This document shows, one piece after another, positions 7,205 through 15,546 of a stretch of DNA of 64,000 bases (the first letter of the stretch is position 1; each line of letters opens with the position of its first letter). This DNA is from Bacteroidota bacterium (GTDB lineage Bacteria; Bacteroidota; Bacteroidia; Chitinophagales; Chitinophagaceae). The stretch covers positions 1 to 64,000 of the forward strand of contig JAFDXP010000067.1 in assembly GCA_018267875.1 (NCBI GenBank), in the 5' to 3' direction. Under the pieces are notes generated by a model, which saw only the letters and a program-made list of their open reading frames with translations, made no database searches and was not told where the DNA came from. The translations under genes and the position numbers were made by a program.

Positions 7205-7714
7205 ATGAGAAATTTTGTGTTGGCGATAATTGATTTTTTTCATCGTCCTTTTGCGCGGTGGATTGATCAACAAACCTTTAGATATCTTGCTTGCGGCGGC
7301 TCTAATACCGTTTTAGATATTTTCATTTACTTTATCAGCTATCATTTCATTTTACACAAGTTACCCGTTCATGTAGCTGGCATCACCATTGCGCCGCACA
7401 TTTTTGCTTTCATGATGTCTTTTAGTGTAAGCTTTCCTATGGGTTTTGCCTTGTCTAAATACGTTGTTTTTACAGAATCCAATTTAAAAGGCAGGATACA
7501 GCTTTTCCGATATGCTTTGCTGGTAGGCATGTGCATTTTGTTGAACTATGTATTCTTGAAACTTTTTGTTGAGTATTGCCATATTTTTCCTACACCGTCA
7601 AAGATTATCACAACAGCAATAGTGGCTGTTTTTAGCTACTTTTCTCAACGTAATTTCACCTTTAAGGTAAAAGAAGCCTATGCCGAACAACCCAATCCGC
7701 AAGGAATTCAGTAA
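7205..7714 (+). CDS. GtrA-like membrane protein
   Basis: About 169 residues with four predicted membrane segments. Recognisable GtrA (PF04138) features are 'FRYLACGGSNTVLDIFIYF' in the first helix, 'FSVSFPMGFALSKYVVF' in the middle and 'AVFSYFSQRNFTFK' at the end. Family members are small flippase-like proteins that help move polyprenyl-linked sugars. ATG 7205 is chosen over GTG 7199. A six-codon micro-ORF (ATG 7184) overlaps the start region. No glycosyltransferase lies next to it, so the sugar pathway is unknown. Confidence 0.8.
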   Translation: MRNFVLAIIDFFHRPFARWIDQQTFRYLACGGSNTVLDIFIYFISYHFILHKLPVHVAGITIAPHIFAFMMSFSVSFPMGFALSKYVVFTESNLKGRIQLFRYALLVGMCILLNYVFLKLFVEYCHIFPTPSKIITTAIVAVFSYFSQRNFTFKVKEAYAEQPNPQGIQ

Positions 7715-7716
7715 CC

Positions 7717-8238
7717 TTATTTTATAAACAAGGCTCTTAGTTCTCCGGCTTCCTCCGGCTTCATTTTCCCACCTAAAATTAGGCGCAACTGCCTCCGGCG
7801 AAGTGCTCCATCATACATTTTCTTTTCTTCGTCTGTTACAGGTACCAAATTGGGCACTTTTCTTGGGCGGCCATTCGGGTCTAATGCTACAAAAGTGAGA
7901 TAAGCTTCGTTGGTCAGATATTTATATTGGGCAGCCAGATCTTCGCCCCACACTCGAAGATAGATCTCCATTGAAGTGTTAAAAGCACGAGTAACCTTAC
8001 TTTCAATGGTCAGCAAATTGCCCAGCTTGATAGCATTGGCAAAAGATACGTTATCTACTGATGCCGTTACCACCGGACAATTACAATGTTTCATAGCTGA
8101 AATAGCGGCGGCAATATCCATCATGTGCATCAGCCTGCCACCCATAAGGTTGCCAAGGGTATTGGTGTCATTTGGCAAAACGAGTTCGCTCATGATGTTT
8201 TCAGTATCGTGTGGATGTTTGGTAGTAATCACTATCAA
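7717..8238 (-). CDS. Acyl-CoA thioesterase, hot-dog fold (YciA-like)
   Basis: The 173-residue protein contains the cytosolic acyl-CoA hydrolase motif 'LVLPNDTNTLGNLMGGRLMHMMDIAAAISAMKH', with the catalytic Asn/Asp region, and 'VTASVDNVSFANAIKLGNLLTIESKV' and 'EAYLTFVALDPNGRPR'. It hydrolyses acyl-CoA to fatty acid and CoA. No ATG is available at the expected position: the frame starts at TTG 8238 or GTG 8232, with ATG 8193 the first alternative. The N-terminal stretch before MSELVLP occurs in relatives, so a non-ATG start is likely. It ends 2 nt from the stop of the convergent gtrA-like gene. Confidence 0.85.
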   Translation of the reverse strand: MIVITTKHPHDTENIMSELVLPNDTNTLGNLMGGRLMHMMDIAAAISAMKHCNCPVVTASVDNVSFANAIKLGNLLTIESKVTRAFNTSMEIYLRVWGEDLAAQYKYLTNEAYLTFVALDPNGRPRKVPNLVPVTDEEKKMYDGALRRRQLRLILGGKMKPEEAGELRALFIK

Positions 8239-8357
8239 TTAGTTTTAAAAATCGCGGCAAAGGTAGGGGTGTGGAATTTGAACACAAAAGAAAAGCGAAA
8301 AGACTAACGACAAAATCAGACTACCACAATCAGCAATTCCGGTAAAAGTTTGAAACG

Positions 8358-8385
8358 AAAAAAATCCCACCCAAAATTGGGCAGG
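8358..8385 (-). terminator. Intrinsic terminator after nusG
   Basis: A 9-bp stem (8366-8374 with 8377-8385, including G-U pairs) is followed on the minus strand by a run of seven T (8358-8364 complement, after one A). It lies 30 nt past the nusG stop and separates secE-nusG from the thioesterase gene. Confidence 0.75.
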
Positions 8386-8415
8386 ATTAGTTGAAATATA
8401 ATTTAATCTATAAAC

Positions 8416-8988
8416 TTAGACTATCTTTTCAATTTGACTATAGTTGAGTTCTACAGGTGTTGCTCGACCAAAGATTTTCACCACTACTTTCAGCTTTTTC
8501 TTCTCTTCATTTACTTCTTCTACAGTACCATTAAAGTCGTTGAAGGGCCCGTCAATAATTTTAACGGTTTCGCCAACAATATATGGCTCAGCAAAACCAA
8601 TTCCTTGTTCACTAACTTCATCCATCTTGCCAAACATTTTATTGACTTCCGACTTGCGTAAGGATGTAGGATTATCTTTTCCTAAGAAATGAATAACACC
8701 AGATACATTCTTTATCGTTTGGATCATTTCGTCGTTTAGTTTCCCATCCTGAGCTTCCAACATGAGATAACCTGGAAACATGATTTTTTCGCGAGTTTGT
8801 TTTTTGCCGCTTACTACTTTATATACTTTTTCTACCGGACACAAAACTTGTAACAGAGCATTGCCCCAGCCGTATATTTTGATCTCCTTATCGAGATATT
8901 CTTTTGCTTTTTTTTCCTTTCCACTGACTACGCGCAGCACATACCATTTGGTTTCCTGCGTAGCGGAAGTTTCGCTTGTTGCTGTCAT
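8416..8988 (-). CDS. nusG: Transcription termination/antitermination protein NusG
   Basis: The 190-residue protein has the NGN domain ('[19 protein letters not shown]', '[12 protein letters not shown]', 'GVIHFLG') and a C-terminal KOW domain ('[52 protein letters not shown]'). It binds RNA polymerase and affects pausing, Rho termination and coupling to translation. It lies 9 nt after secE, the classical secE-nusG pair. In most bacteria rplK follows; here a terminator follows instead, so the ribosomal protein and rpoBC genes must be elsewhere. Confidence 0.97.
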   Translation of the reverse strand: MTATSETSATQETKWYVLRVVSGKEKKAKEYLDKEIKIYGWGNALLQVLCPVEKVYKVVSGKKQTREKIMFPGYLMLEAQDGKLNDEMIQTIKNVSGVIHFLGKDNPTSLRKSEVNKMFGKMDEVSEQGIGFAEPYIVGETVKIIDGPFNDFNGTVEEVNEEKKKLKVVVKIFGRATPVELNYSQIEKIV

Positions 8989-8997
8989 AAAATATGA

Positions 8998-9195
8998 TTA
9001 CTTGCCTAACAGATCATAAACCGTACTCAACACCTTTTCGCTGGCAATGTCCATACCGAAAACGACTAATGTGGTGATGGCTAATGCCACAAGGACAATG
9101 ATGGTTGTTTGTTGCAACTCATCCCAAGAAGGCCAACTTACCTTATGAATCAGCTCATCATAAGCCTCCTGAACGTATGTTCCTATTTTTGCCAT
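8998..9195 (-). CDS. secE: Preprotein translocase subunit SecE
   Basis: The 65-residue protein starts at ATG 9195 (MAKIGTYVQEAYDELIHKVSWPSWDELQQTT) and has one transmembrane helix (about residues 33-53). The 'ELIHKVSWPSWDEL' segment is the amphipathic helix and hinge that define SecE. It clamps SecY in the inner membrane. The frame extends 10 codons upstream but the ATG given fits the family length. Upstream on the same strand is tRNA-Trp, the usual tRNA-secE-nusG order. Confidence 0.95.
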   Translation of the reverse strand: MAKIGTYVQEAYDELIHKVSWPSWDELQQTTIIVLVALAITTLVVFGMDIASEKVLSTVYDLLGK

Positions 9196-9265
9196 AAATT
9201 TTACAAATAAAAAAACAAGGTACAAAAGCCGGTATTGATAGGTTTTTGTTCCTTTATTTTAGTTG

Positions 9266-9336
9266 CACGGGCACCCGGATTCGAACCAGGATCAAAGGTT
9301 TTGGAGACCTCTATTCTACCATTGAACTATGCCCGT
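9266..9336 (-). tRNA. tRNA-Trp (anticodon CCA)
   Basis: The minus strand folds as a tRNA. The 7-bp acceptor stem is ACGGGCA (9336-9330) with TGCCCGT (9273-9267). The anticodon loop CTCCAAA is closed by GAGGT/ACCTT, and the T arm contains GGTTCGAATCC. The discriminator base is G and CCA is not encoded. The loop gives anticodon CCA, tryptophan. Its position upstream of secE-nusG is the common bacterial arrangement. Confidence 0.95.
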
Positions 9337-9487
9337 AAGACTTTTGAATCAATACGTTTTATTGCATCAATTCCGCAAATTAAAAAGCCAAAAGATAATC
9401 TTTTGACTTTTTGTGGAGGGCAAAGATACGTCAAAGTTTTAGATGAACGAACTTTTTTTTTCAACCCACTAACACCAAAAAAAATGC

Positions 9488-9519
9488 TTTGACCGGCTCC
9501 TCAACTTCTCTTAGTTTTG
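9488..9519 (+). promoter_or_regulatory. Bacteroidota-type promoter of mfd
   Basis: TTTG (9488-9491), a 20-nt spacer and TAGTTTTG (9512-9519) match the TTTG-N19..21-TAnnTTTG consensus. The -7 element ends only 7 nt before the mfd GTG, so the transcript is probably leaderless or nearly so. Confidence 0.8.
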
Positions 9520-9526
9520 CCGCCTC

Positions 9527-12500
9527 GTGAAGCTGCAAGTGTTGTTGGGATTATATCAAAATGACAACCGCTTAAAAAAATTAGCGGGCGATATTTCTTT
9601 GCCTCAAGCCCGCCTACGAGTTAAACTTGAACACTTGCGAGGTGCTGCAATTTCTTTTTTAGCTACTGCCATTTGGCAACAAAGCGATGTTAACCACGTT
9701 TTTATTCTTGACGACAAAGAAGAAGCCGCATACTTTCACAATGATCTTGAGCAATTAACTCGTGCCTTAGATATTTGCTATTTCCCCGACAGCTTTAAAC
9801 GCACAGGACTATTTGCTGAGCTCAACAGTAGTCATGTAATGCTTCGAACAGAGGCACTGACAAAATTTAGTGGCACAAAAACAAACAAAAAAGCATTAGT
9901 AACTTATCCCGAAGCCTTATTTGAAAAAGTAGTGAATCCCACTACCCTTTCTGGCAACATGATTGGCATCAAGGTAAATGAAACACTGGAAGTAGATAAG
10001 CTATTAGAACAATTTATAGAGCTTGGATTCAAACGAGAAGACTTTGTTTATGAGCCCGGTCAATTTGCCATGCGTGGCGGCATTCTTGATATCTATTCAT
10101 TCGGAAATGAACACCCCTATCGAATTGAACTGTTTGGAAACGAAGTAGATAGCATCCGCATCTTTAATCCCGAAACCCAATTGTCTGAGCGAAAGCTGCT
10201 TCAGGTAACCATTTTACCGAATGTAGAAACTAAATTTGATACCAACGAGAAAATTTCTCTTCTGGATTTTTTACCTAAAAACACAATTTTTTGGATCAAG
10301 GATCTGGCTTTCACTTTTGGCAAACTGCAAAAAATGCAAGATGAGCTGCCAGAAAAATTGAAAGTTGGGATAGTGTCCGTAGATAGAGAAGAAGAATGGC
10401 TGAAATCAATCACAGCAGATGATTTTGAAACCACTTCTACTTGGGAAAACAACTTAGCTAATCACCATTTATTGACATGGAACGATTTTCCCAAAGGCTT
10501 TTCAGCAGAAACCCAATGCTTGTCATTTTCTACCGAAACTCAACCTGCCTTCAACCGACAATTTAATTTGCTGATTGATGATTTAAAAAAAAGAAGTGGT
10601 CTTGGATATGCTCCTTTCATCTTTGCAGAAAACCCTAAACAATTAGAGCGTTTACGCAGTATTTTTGAAGACCTGAATGCCGAAATAAACTTTACCCCCA
10701 TTCCTGTTGCTATATCACAAGGCTTTATAGACCATGAAAAAAAAGTGGTTTGCTATACTGACCATCAAATTTTTCAACGGTATCATAAATACAAAGTAAA
10801 GCAGGCTTACAGCAAGGGAAAAGCACTCACCATTCGGGCATTGAAAGAACTACAACCGGGCGATTTTGTTACGCACATAGATCATGGTGTAGGCGTGTAT
10901 AGCGGCTTGCAAAAAATAGAAGTAAACGGAAATTTACAAGAAGCTATTCGCATTATTTATCGCGACAACGATGTACTGTATGTCAACATCAATTCGCTAC
11001 ATAAAATCAGCAAATACACCGGCAAAGAAGGCTCACCACCCCGAGTTAACAAGTTGGGCAGTGATGCTTGGGAAAAACTGAAAAACAAAACCAAAAAGCA
11101 TGTCAAAGACATTGCTGCCGATTTGATAAAATTGTATGCCAAACGAAAGGCTTCTCAAGGATTTTCATTTTCTCCTGACAGTTATTTGCAAACCGAATTG
11201 GAAGCTTCCTTTTTCTATGAAGACACACCCGACCAAAGCAAATCTACAACAGACGTAAAACACGATATGGAACAGCCCTCACCTATGGACAGATTGGTGT
11301 GTGGCGATGTGGGGTTTGGAAAGACAGAAGTAGCTATCCGCGCAGCTTTCAAGGCAGTTTGTGACAGTAAGCAAGTTGCTATTTTAGTACCTACAACCAT
11401 ACTTGCTTTTCAACATTATCAAACGTTTAAAGAACGATTGAAGGATTTTCCAGCAACGGTTGACTACATCAATCGCTTTAAGTCTGCCAAGGAAAAAAAG
11501 GATACATTTAAACGATTAGAAGAAGGGAAAATTGACATTATTATTGGCACTCACGCCATCCTTAATAAAGATGTAAAATTTAAAGACATTGGGCTGTTGA
11601 TTATTGATGAGGAACAAAAATTCGGCGTTGCTGCAAAGGAAAAACTTCGTACTCTTCGTGCGAATGTAGATACGCTCACACTTACGGCCACACCGATTCC
11701 ACGCACGTTGCAATTTTCCCTTATGAATGCACGAGACCTTAGTATTATGAACACGCCGCCCCCCAATCGACAACCCGTTCACACAGAGGTTTTAGGCTTT
11801 GATGAGCAAGTGATTCGTGATGCTATTTATTATGAAACAGAACGCGGTGGGCAAGTATATTTCATCCATAATAGAGTTCAGAGCCTGCCCGATATGGTTA
11901 CGCTTTTGAAAAATCTTTGTCCGGACGTTGCAATCGGCATGGCACATGGTCAAATGGAGGGGCATAAATTGGAAGATGCGCTTATTAATTTTATTGAGCA
12001 AAAATTTGATGTGCTTTGCTGCACCAACATTGTTGAAAGCGGCGTAGATATACCTAATGCAAACACTATCATCATCAATAATGCACATCAATTTGGACTA
12101 AGTGATTTGCATCAACTTCGCGGTAGAGTTGGGCGAAGCAATAAAAAGGCATTTTGCTATTTATTGGCTCCATCTATGATCACATTGCCCAATGATAGCC
12201 GCAAACGATTACAAACCTTAGAACAGTTTAATGAATTGGGTAGCGGTTTCCAAATTGCTATGCGCGATTTAGACATTAGAGGTGCTGGCAATTTATTGGG
12301 CGGAGAACAGAGTGGATTCATTGCTGAGATTGGGTTTGAGATGTATCAGAAAATTTTGAACGAAGCCATTCGAGAATTAAAAACAACCGATTTTAAAGAC
12401 GTTTTCAAAGAAGAATATGAGCGCAAAAAGGATTTTGTAAACGATTGTACCATTGATACCGATCTTGAAATTCTTATTCCCGACAGCTATGTAGAAAACA

Positions 12501-12901
12501 TTACTGAACGACTTTCGCTTTATACCCAATTGGACGATGTGTCAACCGAAGAAGAGCTACAACTCTTTACAGTTGAGCTTAAAGACCGCTTTGGACCTAT
12601 TCCCGAACAAGTAGAAAACCTTTTCATTACGCTCCGTTGTCGTTGGGCTGCTCGGCTTCTGGGTTTTGAAAAACTAATATTGAAAAACGGTCAACTACGG
12701 TTGTATTTTATCAGCAATCCCGATTCTCCTTATTTTGAATCACCAACTTTCAACCACATCATGCAGTACATTCAGCGACAAACCAATTTTGCTCGCTTAA
12801 AACAGGTTGGAAAGAATTTTATGCTCATTGCTGACAATCTGATTACAATGAAGGAAGTCTATCTCTTTTTGACATCCATGGTCAAGACAATTGACTCATA
12901 A
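9527..12901 (+). CDS. mfd: Transcription-repair coupling factor Mfd
   Basis: The 1124-residue protein has the full Mfd layout. The N-terminal UvrB-homology region includes 'YEPGQFAMRGGILDIYSF'. A CarD/RNA-polymerase-interaction domain follows near residue 446 ('PGDFVTHIDHGVGVY'). The superfamily 2 helicase core has Walker A GDVGFGKT near residue 595, DEEQ near 694, 'TATPIPRTLQFSLM', and C-terminal helicase motifs 'TNIVESGVDIPNANTIII' and 'QLRGRVGRS'. A C-terminal TRCF domain ends it. It removes stalled RNA polymerase at lesions and recruits UvrA. The start is GTG 9527; no Met codon follows for about 100 residues, and the N-terminal 'LLGLYQNDNRLKKLA' matches the family, supporting this start. 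Confidence 0.97.
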   Translation: MKLQVLLGLYQNDNRLKKLAGDISLPQARLRVKLEHLRGAAISFLATAIWQQSDVNHVFILDDKEEAAYFHNDLEQLTRALDICYFPDSFKRTGLFAELNSSHVMLRTEALTKFSGTKTNKKALVTYPEALFEKVVNPTTLSGNMIGIKVNETLEVDKLLEQFIELGFKREDFVYEPGQFAMRGGILDIYSFGNEHPYRIELFGNEVDSIRIFNPETQLSERKLLQVTILPNVETKFDTNEKISLLDFLPKNTIFWIKDLAFTFGKLQKMQDELPEKLKVGIVSVDREEEWLKSITADDFETTSTWENNLANHHLLTWNDFPKGFSAETQCLSFSTETQPAFNRQFNLLIDDLKKRSGLGYAPFIFAENPKQLERLRSIFEDLNAEINFTPIPVAISQGFIDHEKKVVCYTDHQIFQRYHKYKVKQAYSKGKALTIRALKELQPGDFVTHIDHGVGVYSGLQKIEVNGNLQEAIRIIYRDNDVLYVNINSLHKISKYTGKEGSPPRVNKLGSDAWEKLKNKTKKHVKDIAADLIKLYAKRKASQGFSFSPDSYLQTELEASFFYEDTPDQSKSTTDVKHDMEQPSPMDRLVCGDVGFGKTEVAIRAAFKAVCDSKQVAILVPTTILAFQHYQTFKERLKDFPATVDYINRFKSAKEKKDTFKRLEEGKIDIIIGTHAILNKDVKFKDIGLLIIDEEQKFGVAAKEKLRTLRANVDTLTLTATPIPRTLQFSLMNARDLSIMNTPPPNRQPVHTEVLGFDEQVIRDAIYYETERGGQVYFIHNRVQSLPDMVTLLKNLCPDVAIGMAHGQMEGHKLEDALINFIEQKFDVLCCTNIVESGVDIPNANTIIINNAHQFGLSDLHQLRGRVGRSNKKAFCYLLAPSMITLPNDSRKRLQTLEQFNELGSGFQIAMRDLDIRGAGNLLGGEQSGFIAEIGFEMYQKILNEAIRELKTTDFKDVFKEEYERKKDFVNDCTIDTDLEILIPDSYVENITERLSLYTQLDDVSTEEELQLFTVELKDRFGPIPEQVENLFITLRCRWAARLLGFEKLILKNGQLRLYFISNPDSPYFESPTFNHIMQYIQRQTNFARLKQVGKNFMLIADNLITMKEVYLFLTSMVKTIDS

Positions 12902-12985
12902 AGGGTGTTTTTTCTCTATGCCACGTTTTTATTGTAACTTAAACCGGTGAAAGAGTAATATCAATCATCCCCCTAACTATATTTT

Positions 12986-13630
12986 ATGGATAAGATTCGC
13001 ATAGCTATTGCAGACGACCATCACTTACTGTTGGATGGATTAAGGGCTTTGATGCAAAAGCAAAAAGAAATTGAAATTGTTGGTCTGTATGATAATGGAC
13101 GTTCCTTGTTTGAAGCATTGCCCATTATTGTACCACAAATTGCTTTGGTAGATATCAACATGCCAGAAATGAATGGTGAAGAACTTACCAGAAAAATTAA
13201 AGAAAAATATCCCACCGTTTCCGTTATTGCCTTATCTATGTATGACGATGCAGGACACATCATGGAAATGATAGAAGCCGGCGTGTCGGGCTATATACTC
13301 AAAAACGTAACCGACAAAGAACTGCTGGAAGCAGTGCGAACCGTTGCTAATGGTAGAATGTATTTTTCCAATGAAGTAGCTGATAAAATCACAAGCATTG
13401 CGCTACAACAACAAAAGCGGACTGAAGGCGTAGAAGAATTGAAACTGACCGAACGTGAAATGGAAATATTGAAACTGATAGCCGAAGAAATGAGCAATGC
13501 CCAAATAGCAGAAACGCTTTTTATCAGCGAGCGAACGGTGGAAACACATCGAAAAAATATGTTGCGAAAAACCAATAACAAGACAATTGTCGGACTCCTG
13601 AAATATGCTTTTGAAAACCGAATCATTTAA
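12986..13630 (+). CDS. NarL/FixJ-family response regulator (LuxR-type HTH)
   Basis: The 214-residue protein has an N-terminal receiver domain: acidic pair 'ADDHHLLLDGL', phospho-acceptor Asp in 'IALVDINMPEMNGEEL', Ser/Thr in 'VIALSMYDD', Lys in 'YILKNVTDKELLEA'. The C-terminal LuxR HTH reads 'LTEREMEILKLIAEEMSNAQIAETLFISERTVETHRKNMLRK'. It is a DNA-binding regulator activated by phosphorylation. No sensor kinase is adjacent, so the partner is unknown. It lies 84 nt after mfd on the same strand with no terminator recognised between. Confidence 0.93.
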   Translation: MDKIRIAIADDHHLLLDGLRALMQKQKEIEIVGLYDNGRSLFEALPIIVPQIALVDINMPEMNGEELTRKIKEKYPTVSVIALSMYDDAGHIMEMIEAGVSGYILKNVTDKELLEAVRTVANGRMYFSNEVADKITSIALQQQKRTEGVEELKLTEREMEILKLIAEEMSNAQIAETLFISERTVETHRKNMLRKTNNKTIVGLLKYAFENRII

Positions 13631-13694
13631 GCCATCTATTGTAAGACGATAGCCCCCCCTTACCCACAAAATTGCCTTTATATTAAAAAATTAT

Positions 13695-13728
13695 TTTGTA
13701 ATTTTTAAAATATATTTTAATAACTTTG
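13695..13728 (+). promoter_or_regulatory. Candidate promoter upstream of the broken type IX substrate gene
   Basis: TTTG (13695-13698), a 22-nt spacer and TAACTTTG (13721-13728) fit the phylum consensus. It could be the surviving promoter of the truncated gene at 13782. The AT-rich surroundings lower its weight. Confidence 0.5.
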
Positions 13729-13781
13729 CTTTACCCTTTTTGACACATTAAGCATACCACCCACGCACTGAACATAATATC

Positions 13782-14321
13782 ATGCCGGACAGCTTAGGTC
13801 CAGACAACTGGCTGGTTCACACCCGTGGCTGGTTTATGACCCTGAGTGCAAACGGAGATAGTCTAAACGAACGCATATATTATAGTGTAAATACTTGTAG
13901 TGATAAGAACCTACTCTATGATGCTCAGCAAACAGATGATGGTGGATTTATTTTGTGCGGAGAGGCAACAGAAAGGTGTAGCGGGTTTACCCCTCCTTCC
14001 CAACGTGGTTGGTTGGTCAAGGTGGATAGCAATGGCTGTCTTGGACCGGGTGAACCGCAATGCTGACCAACGGCTGTACCGGCCACTCCTAAAACATCTT
14101 CGTTTTTCACATACCCCAATCCCGTTAACGATGAATGGAACATTGCCAATCCGCAAAACTACGCACTCCGCCTCACTATCACAGACCTGACCGGAAGAAC
14201 CCTTCTTGAAACCCATTCGGCAGCTACAACCATCCGCCTGTCGCTGGCAAACCTCGCTTCCGGAATCTATCTCTACCAAATAAAAACAAACAACGGAACG
14301 ACAACACAAGGAAATATATGA
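13782..14321 (+). pseudogene. Remnant of a type IX-secreted protein, 5' truncated and split by an in-frame stop
   Basis: The frame from ATG 13782 encodes 'MPDSLGPDNWLVHTRGWF', 'AQQTDDGGFILCGEAT' and 'RGWLVKVDSNGCLGPGEPQC', typical of the beta-propeller-like end of large Bacteroidota surface proteins. It stops at TGA 14064-14066. The same frame then continues without another stop for 84 codons and encodes a type A sorting domain ('TYPNPVNDEWNIANPQN', 'ITDLTGRTLLE', 'LANLASGIYLYQIKTNNG') to TGA 14321. There is no signal peptide, and an in-frame TAA lies at 13749. So the 5' part is lost and a nonsense codon separates the domain from its sorting signal. The base composition is richer in G and C than the flanks. 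Confidence 0.8.
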
Positions 14322-14410
14322 AATAAATGAACTGTACCAAACAATAACCAAAGCCTACTCCTTTTTCACTCAAAAACATTGGGGAAAAATTCTTAAAAAA
14401 AATGCGAATA

Positions 14411-14481
14411 TCCGTGCTGGTACGGAAAAATAAATACCACATTTGTGGTATTGTCCACCTTGTTTGAAGGCTATACTTTTG
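14411..14481 (+). promoter_or_regulatory. Second copy of the dual-dyad promoter
   Basis: CGTGCTGGTACG (14413-14424) is followed by the perfect dyad AATACCACA-TT-TGTGGTATT (14433-14452). TTG lies at 14451-14453 and TACTTTTG at 14474-14481 (20-nt spacer). Spacings between TCCGT, AATACC, GGTATT and the -7 element (22, 14 and 27 nt start to start) equal those at 669-739. Confidence 0.65.
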
Positions 14482-14487
14482 CCTTCG

Positions 14488-14612
14488 TATTTCCATTTAC
14501 CCCTGTGGGAACTCATTTTTCCTCTCGCGGGAATAAAAAATACACGTTAGAGGGTGGATTTTTAATAATCCAGGCAGCGAAACCTTTCGTCGGTTTTGCT
14601 GCTTTATTTTAT
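14488..14612 (+). ncRNA. Candidate small RNA (promoter and terminator, no reading frame)
   Basis: Transcription from the TACTTTTG element would start near 14488 and end at the intrinsic terminator at 14574-14612, giving about 125 nt. Internal pairing is possible between ATTTACCC near the 5' end and GGGTGGAT before the terminator (two G-U pairs), enclosing a CCTCT/AGAGG stem. No known RNA family was recognised; the length is short for Bacteroidota 6S RNA. It could instead be a promoter left over after gene loss. Confidence 0.4.
14574..14612 (+). terminator. Intrinsic terminator in the gene-poor stretch
   Basis: An 11-bp stem (14574-14584 with 14592-14602, one G-U pair) with a 7-nt loop is followed by TTTATTTTATA. 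It is a good terminator with no protein gene in front of it. Confidence 0.75.
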
Positions 14613-15546
14613 ATACCCAAATTTTGCAGTAGGATTATCGTATTGGTTTGTGTGTCGGGTGTTTTAATTTTTTTAAAAATGGAGTAAGAATTATTATGAA
14701 ATTCTCCCTGCGTTGGAACAGGCACACTATTACCGTTTTTGTTTCATGTTTATAAATTTCATAACCTTCTTTGGTATGGTAGCAAAAAAATGCTCTTTTG
14801 GTTTTGCGAAGGGTTGTTCTCGGTTGTTTTCGGAATGTAGAGTAAAACCAAATCCCGAAAAACCAGAAAAAGTTGTGCCATTTGCGGGTCGGCATAGCTT
14901 TTTGTAAATACATACGTTGTTTTTATTTCATGATGATATAATAGTTTATAAACTAACTACATATCTGTTCCTACTTCATGCAAATGGGGTTCACAGCTAT
15001 AACACAAATTGGAGAGTTTTGCCCATTAAAATATTTATAATCTTTAAAGCTTATTTCAATCGTAGCATAGTGTTTTTAACTTATAATGTATCTGAAAGTC
15101 AAGAAATGTATTTTTAATTTTCTTAAATATCATTTTTTTATTTTGCAAATTTAATCTTAATAATATTATTTAATTTTAATTTTATTTCATATTAAATTAT
15201 GCACATCTTTAATTATCAAACTAATATACCTTAAACATATACTATGAGCTCAAGTTAGATGGTTTTTCAAAATAAACTGGCAATGAAAAATTTGAATTTG
15301 CTCGTAGTCTTAATTTGATTTCAAAAAAGAAAGCTGTCAACGCCCAACGTCAGAGTTCATATTCTCGTCTTATTACTCTTACCGACTTTATTCAAGTCGA
15401 AAAAATAAAATTTGGCACATTGATGTTTTTTAACTTTTTTGCAGCCTTCTAATAAGAAATCACAAAACGCATCTTTTATAGCACATTTCTACCTTACTTA
15501 AACTTAGTGAATGACGTAGAACTATACGTTAAAAACAAAGTAGAAA

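Larger units (their letters stand above)
14322..15546. other. Gene-poor AT-rich stretch with a candidate small RNA
   Basis: About 1.2 kb without a convincing gene. The short open frames here lack signal peptides, recognisable domains and consistent codon use. The first part (14411-14612) holds a promoter-like element and a terminator. The rest, to the sigma factor gene, is strongly AT-rich and shows nothing I can name. Confidence 0.6.

Noticed and set aside
13900-14190. Plus-strand open frame in another phase across the broken type IX substrate gene
   Set aside because: The original frame carries the recognisable domain and sorting signal on both sides of the stop; the other phase has none, so a frameshift is not the explanation.
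14445-14687. 80-codon open frame beginning within the dual-dyad promoter
   Set aside because: It starts at GTG inside the palindrome, runs through the terminator stem and has no recognisable domain or signal; it is probably chance.
15412-15430. TTGGCAC resembling a sigma-54 -24 element upstream of the ECF sigma factor gene
   Set aside because: The expected TTGC at -12 is absent (the sequence there is a T-run), so it does not meet the consensus.
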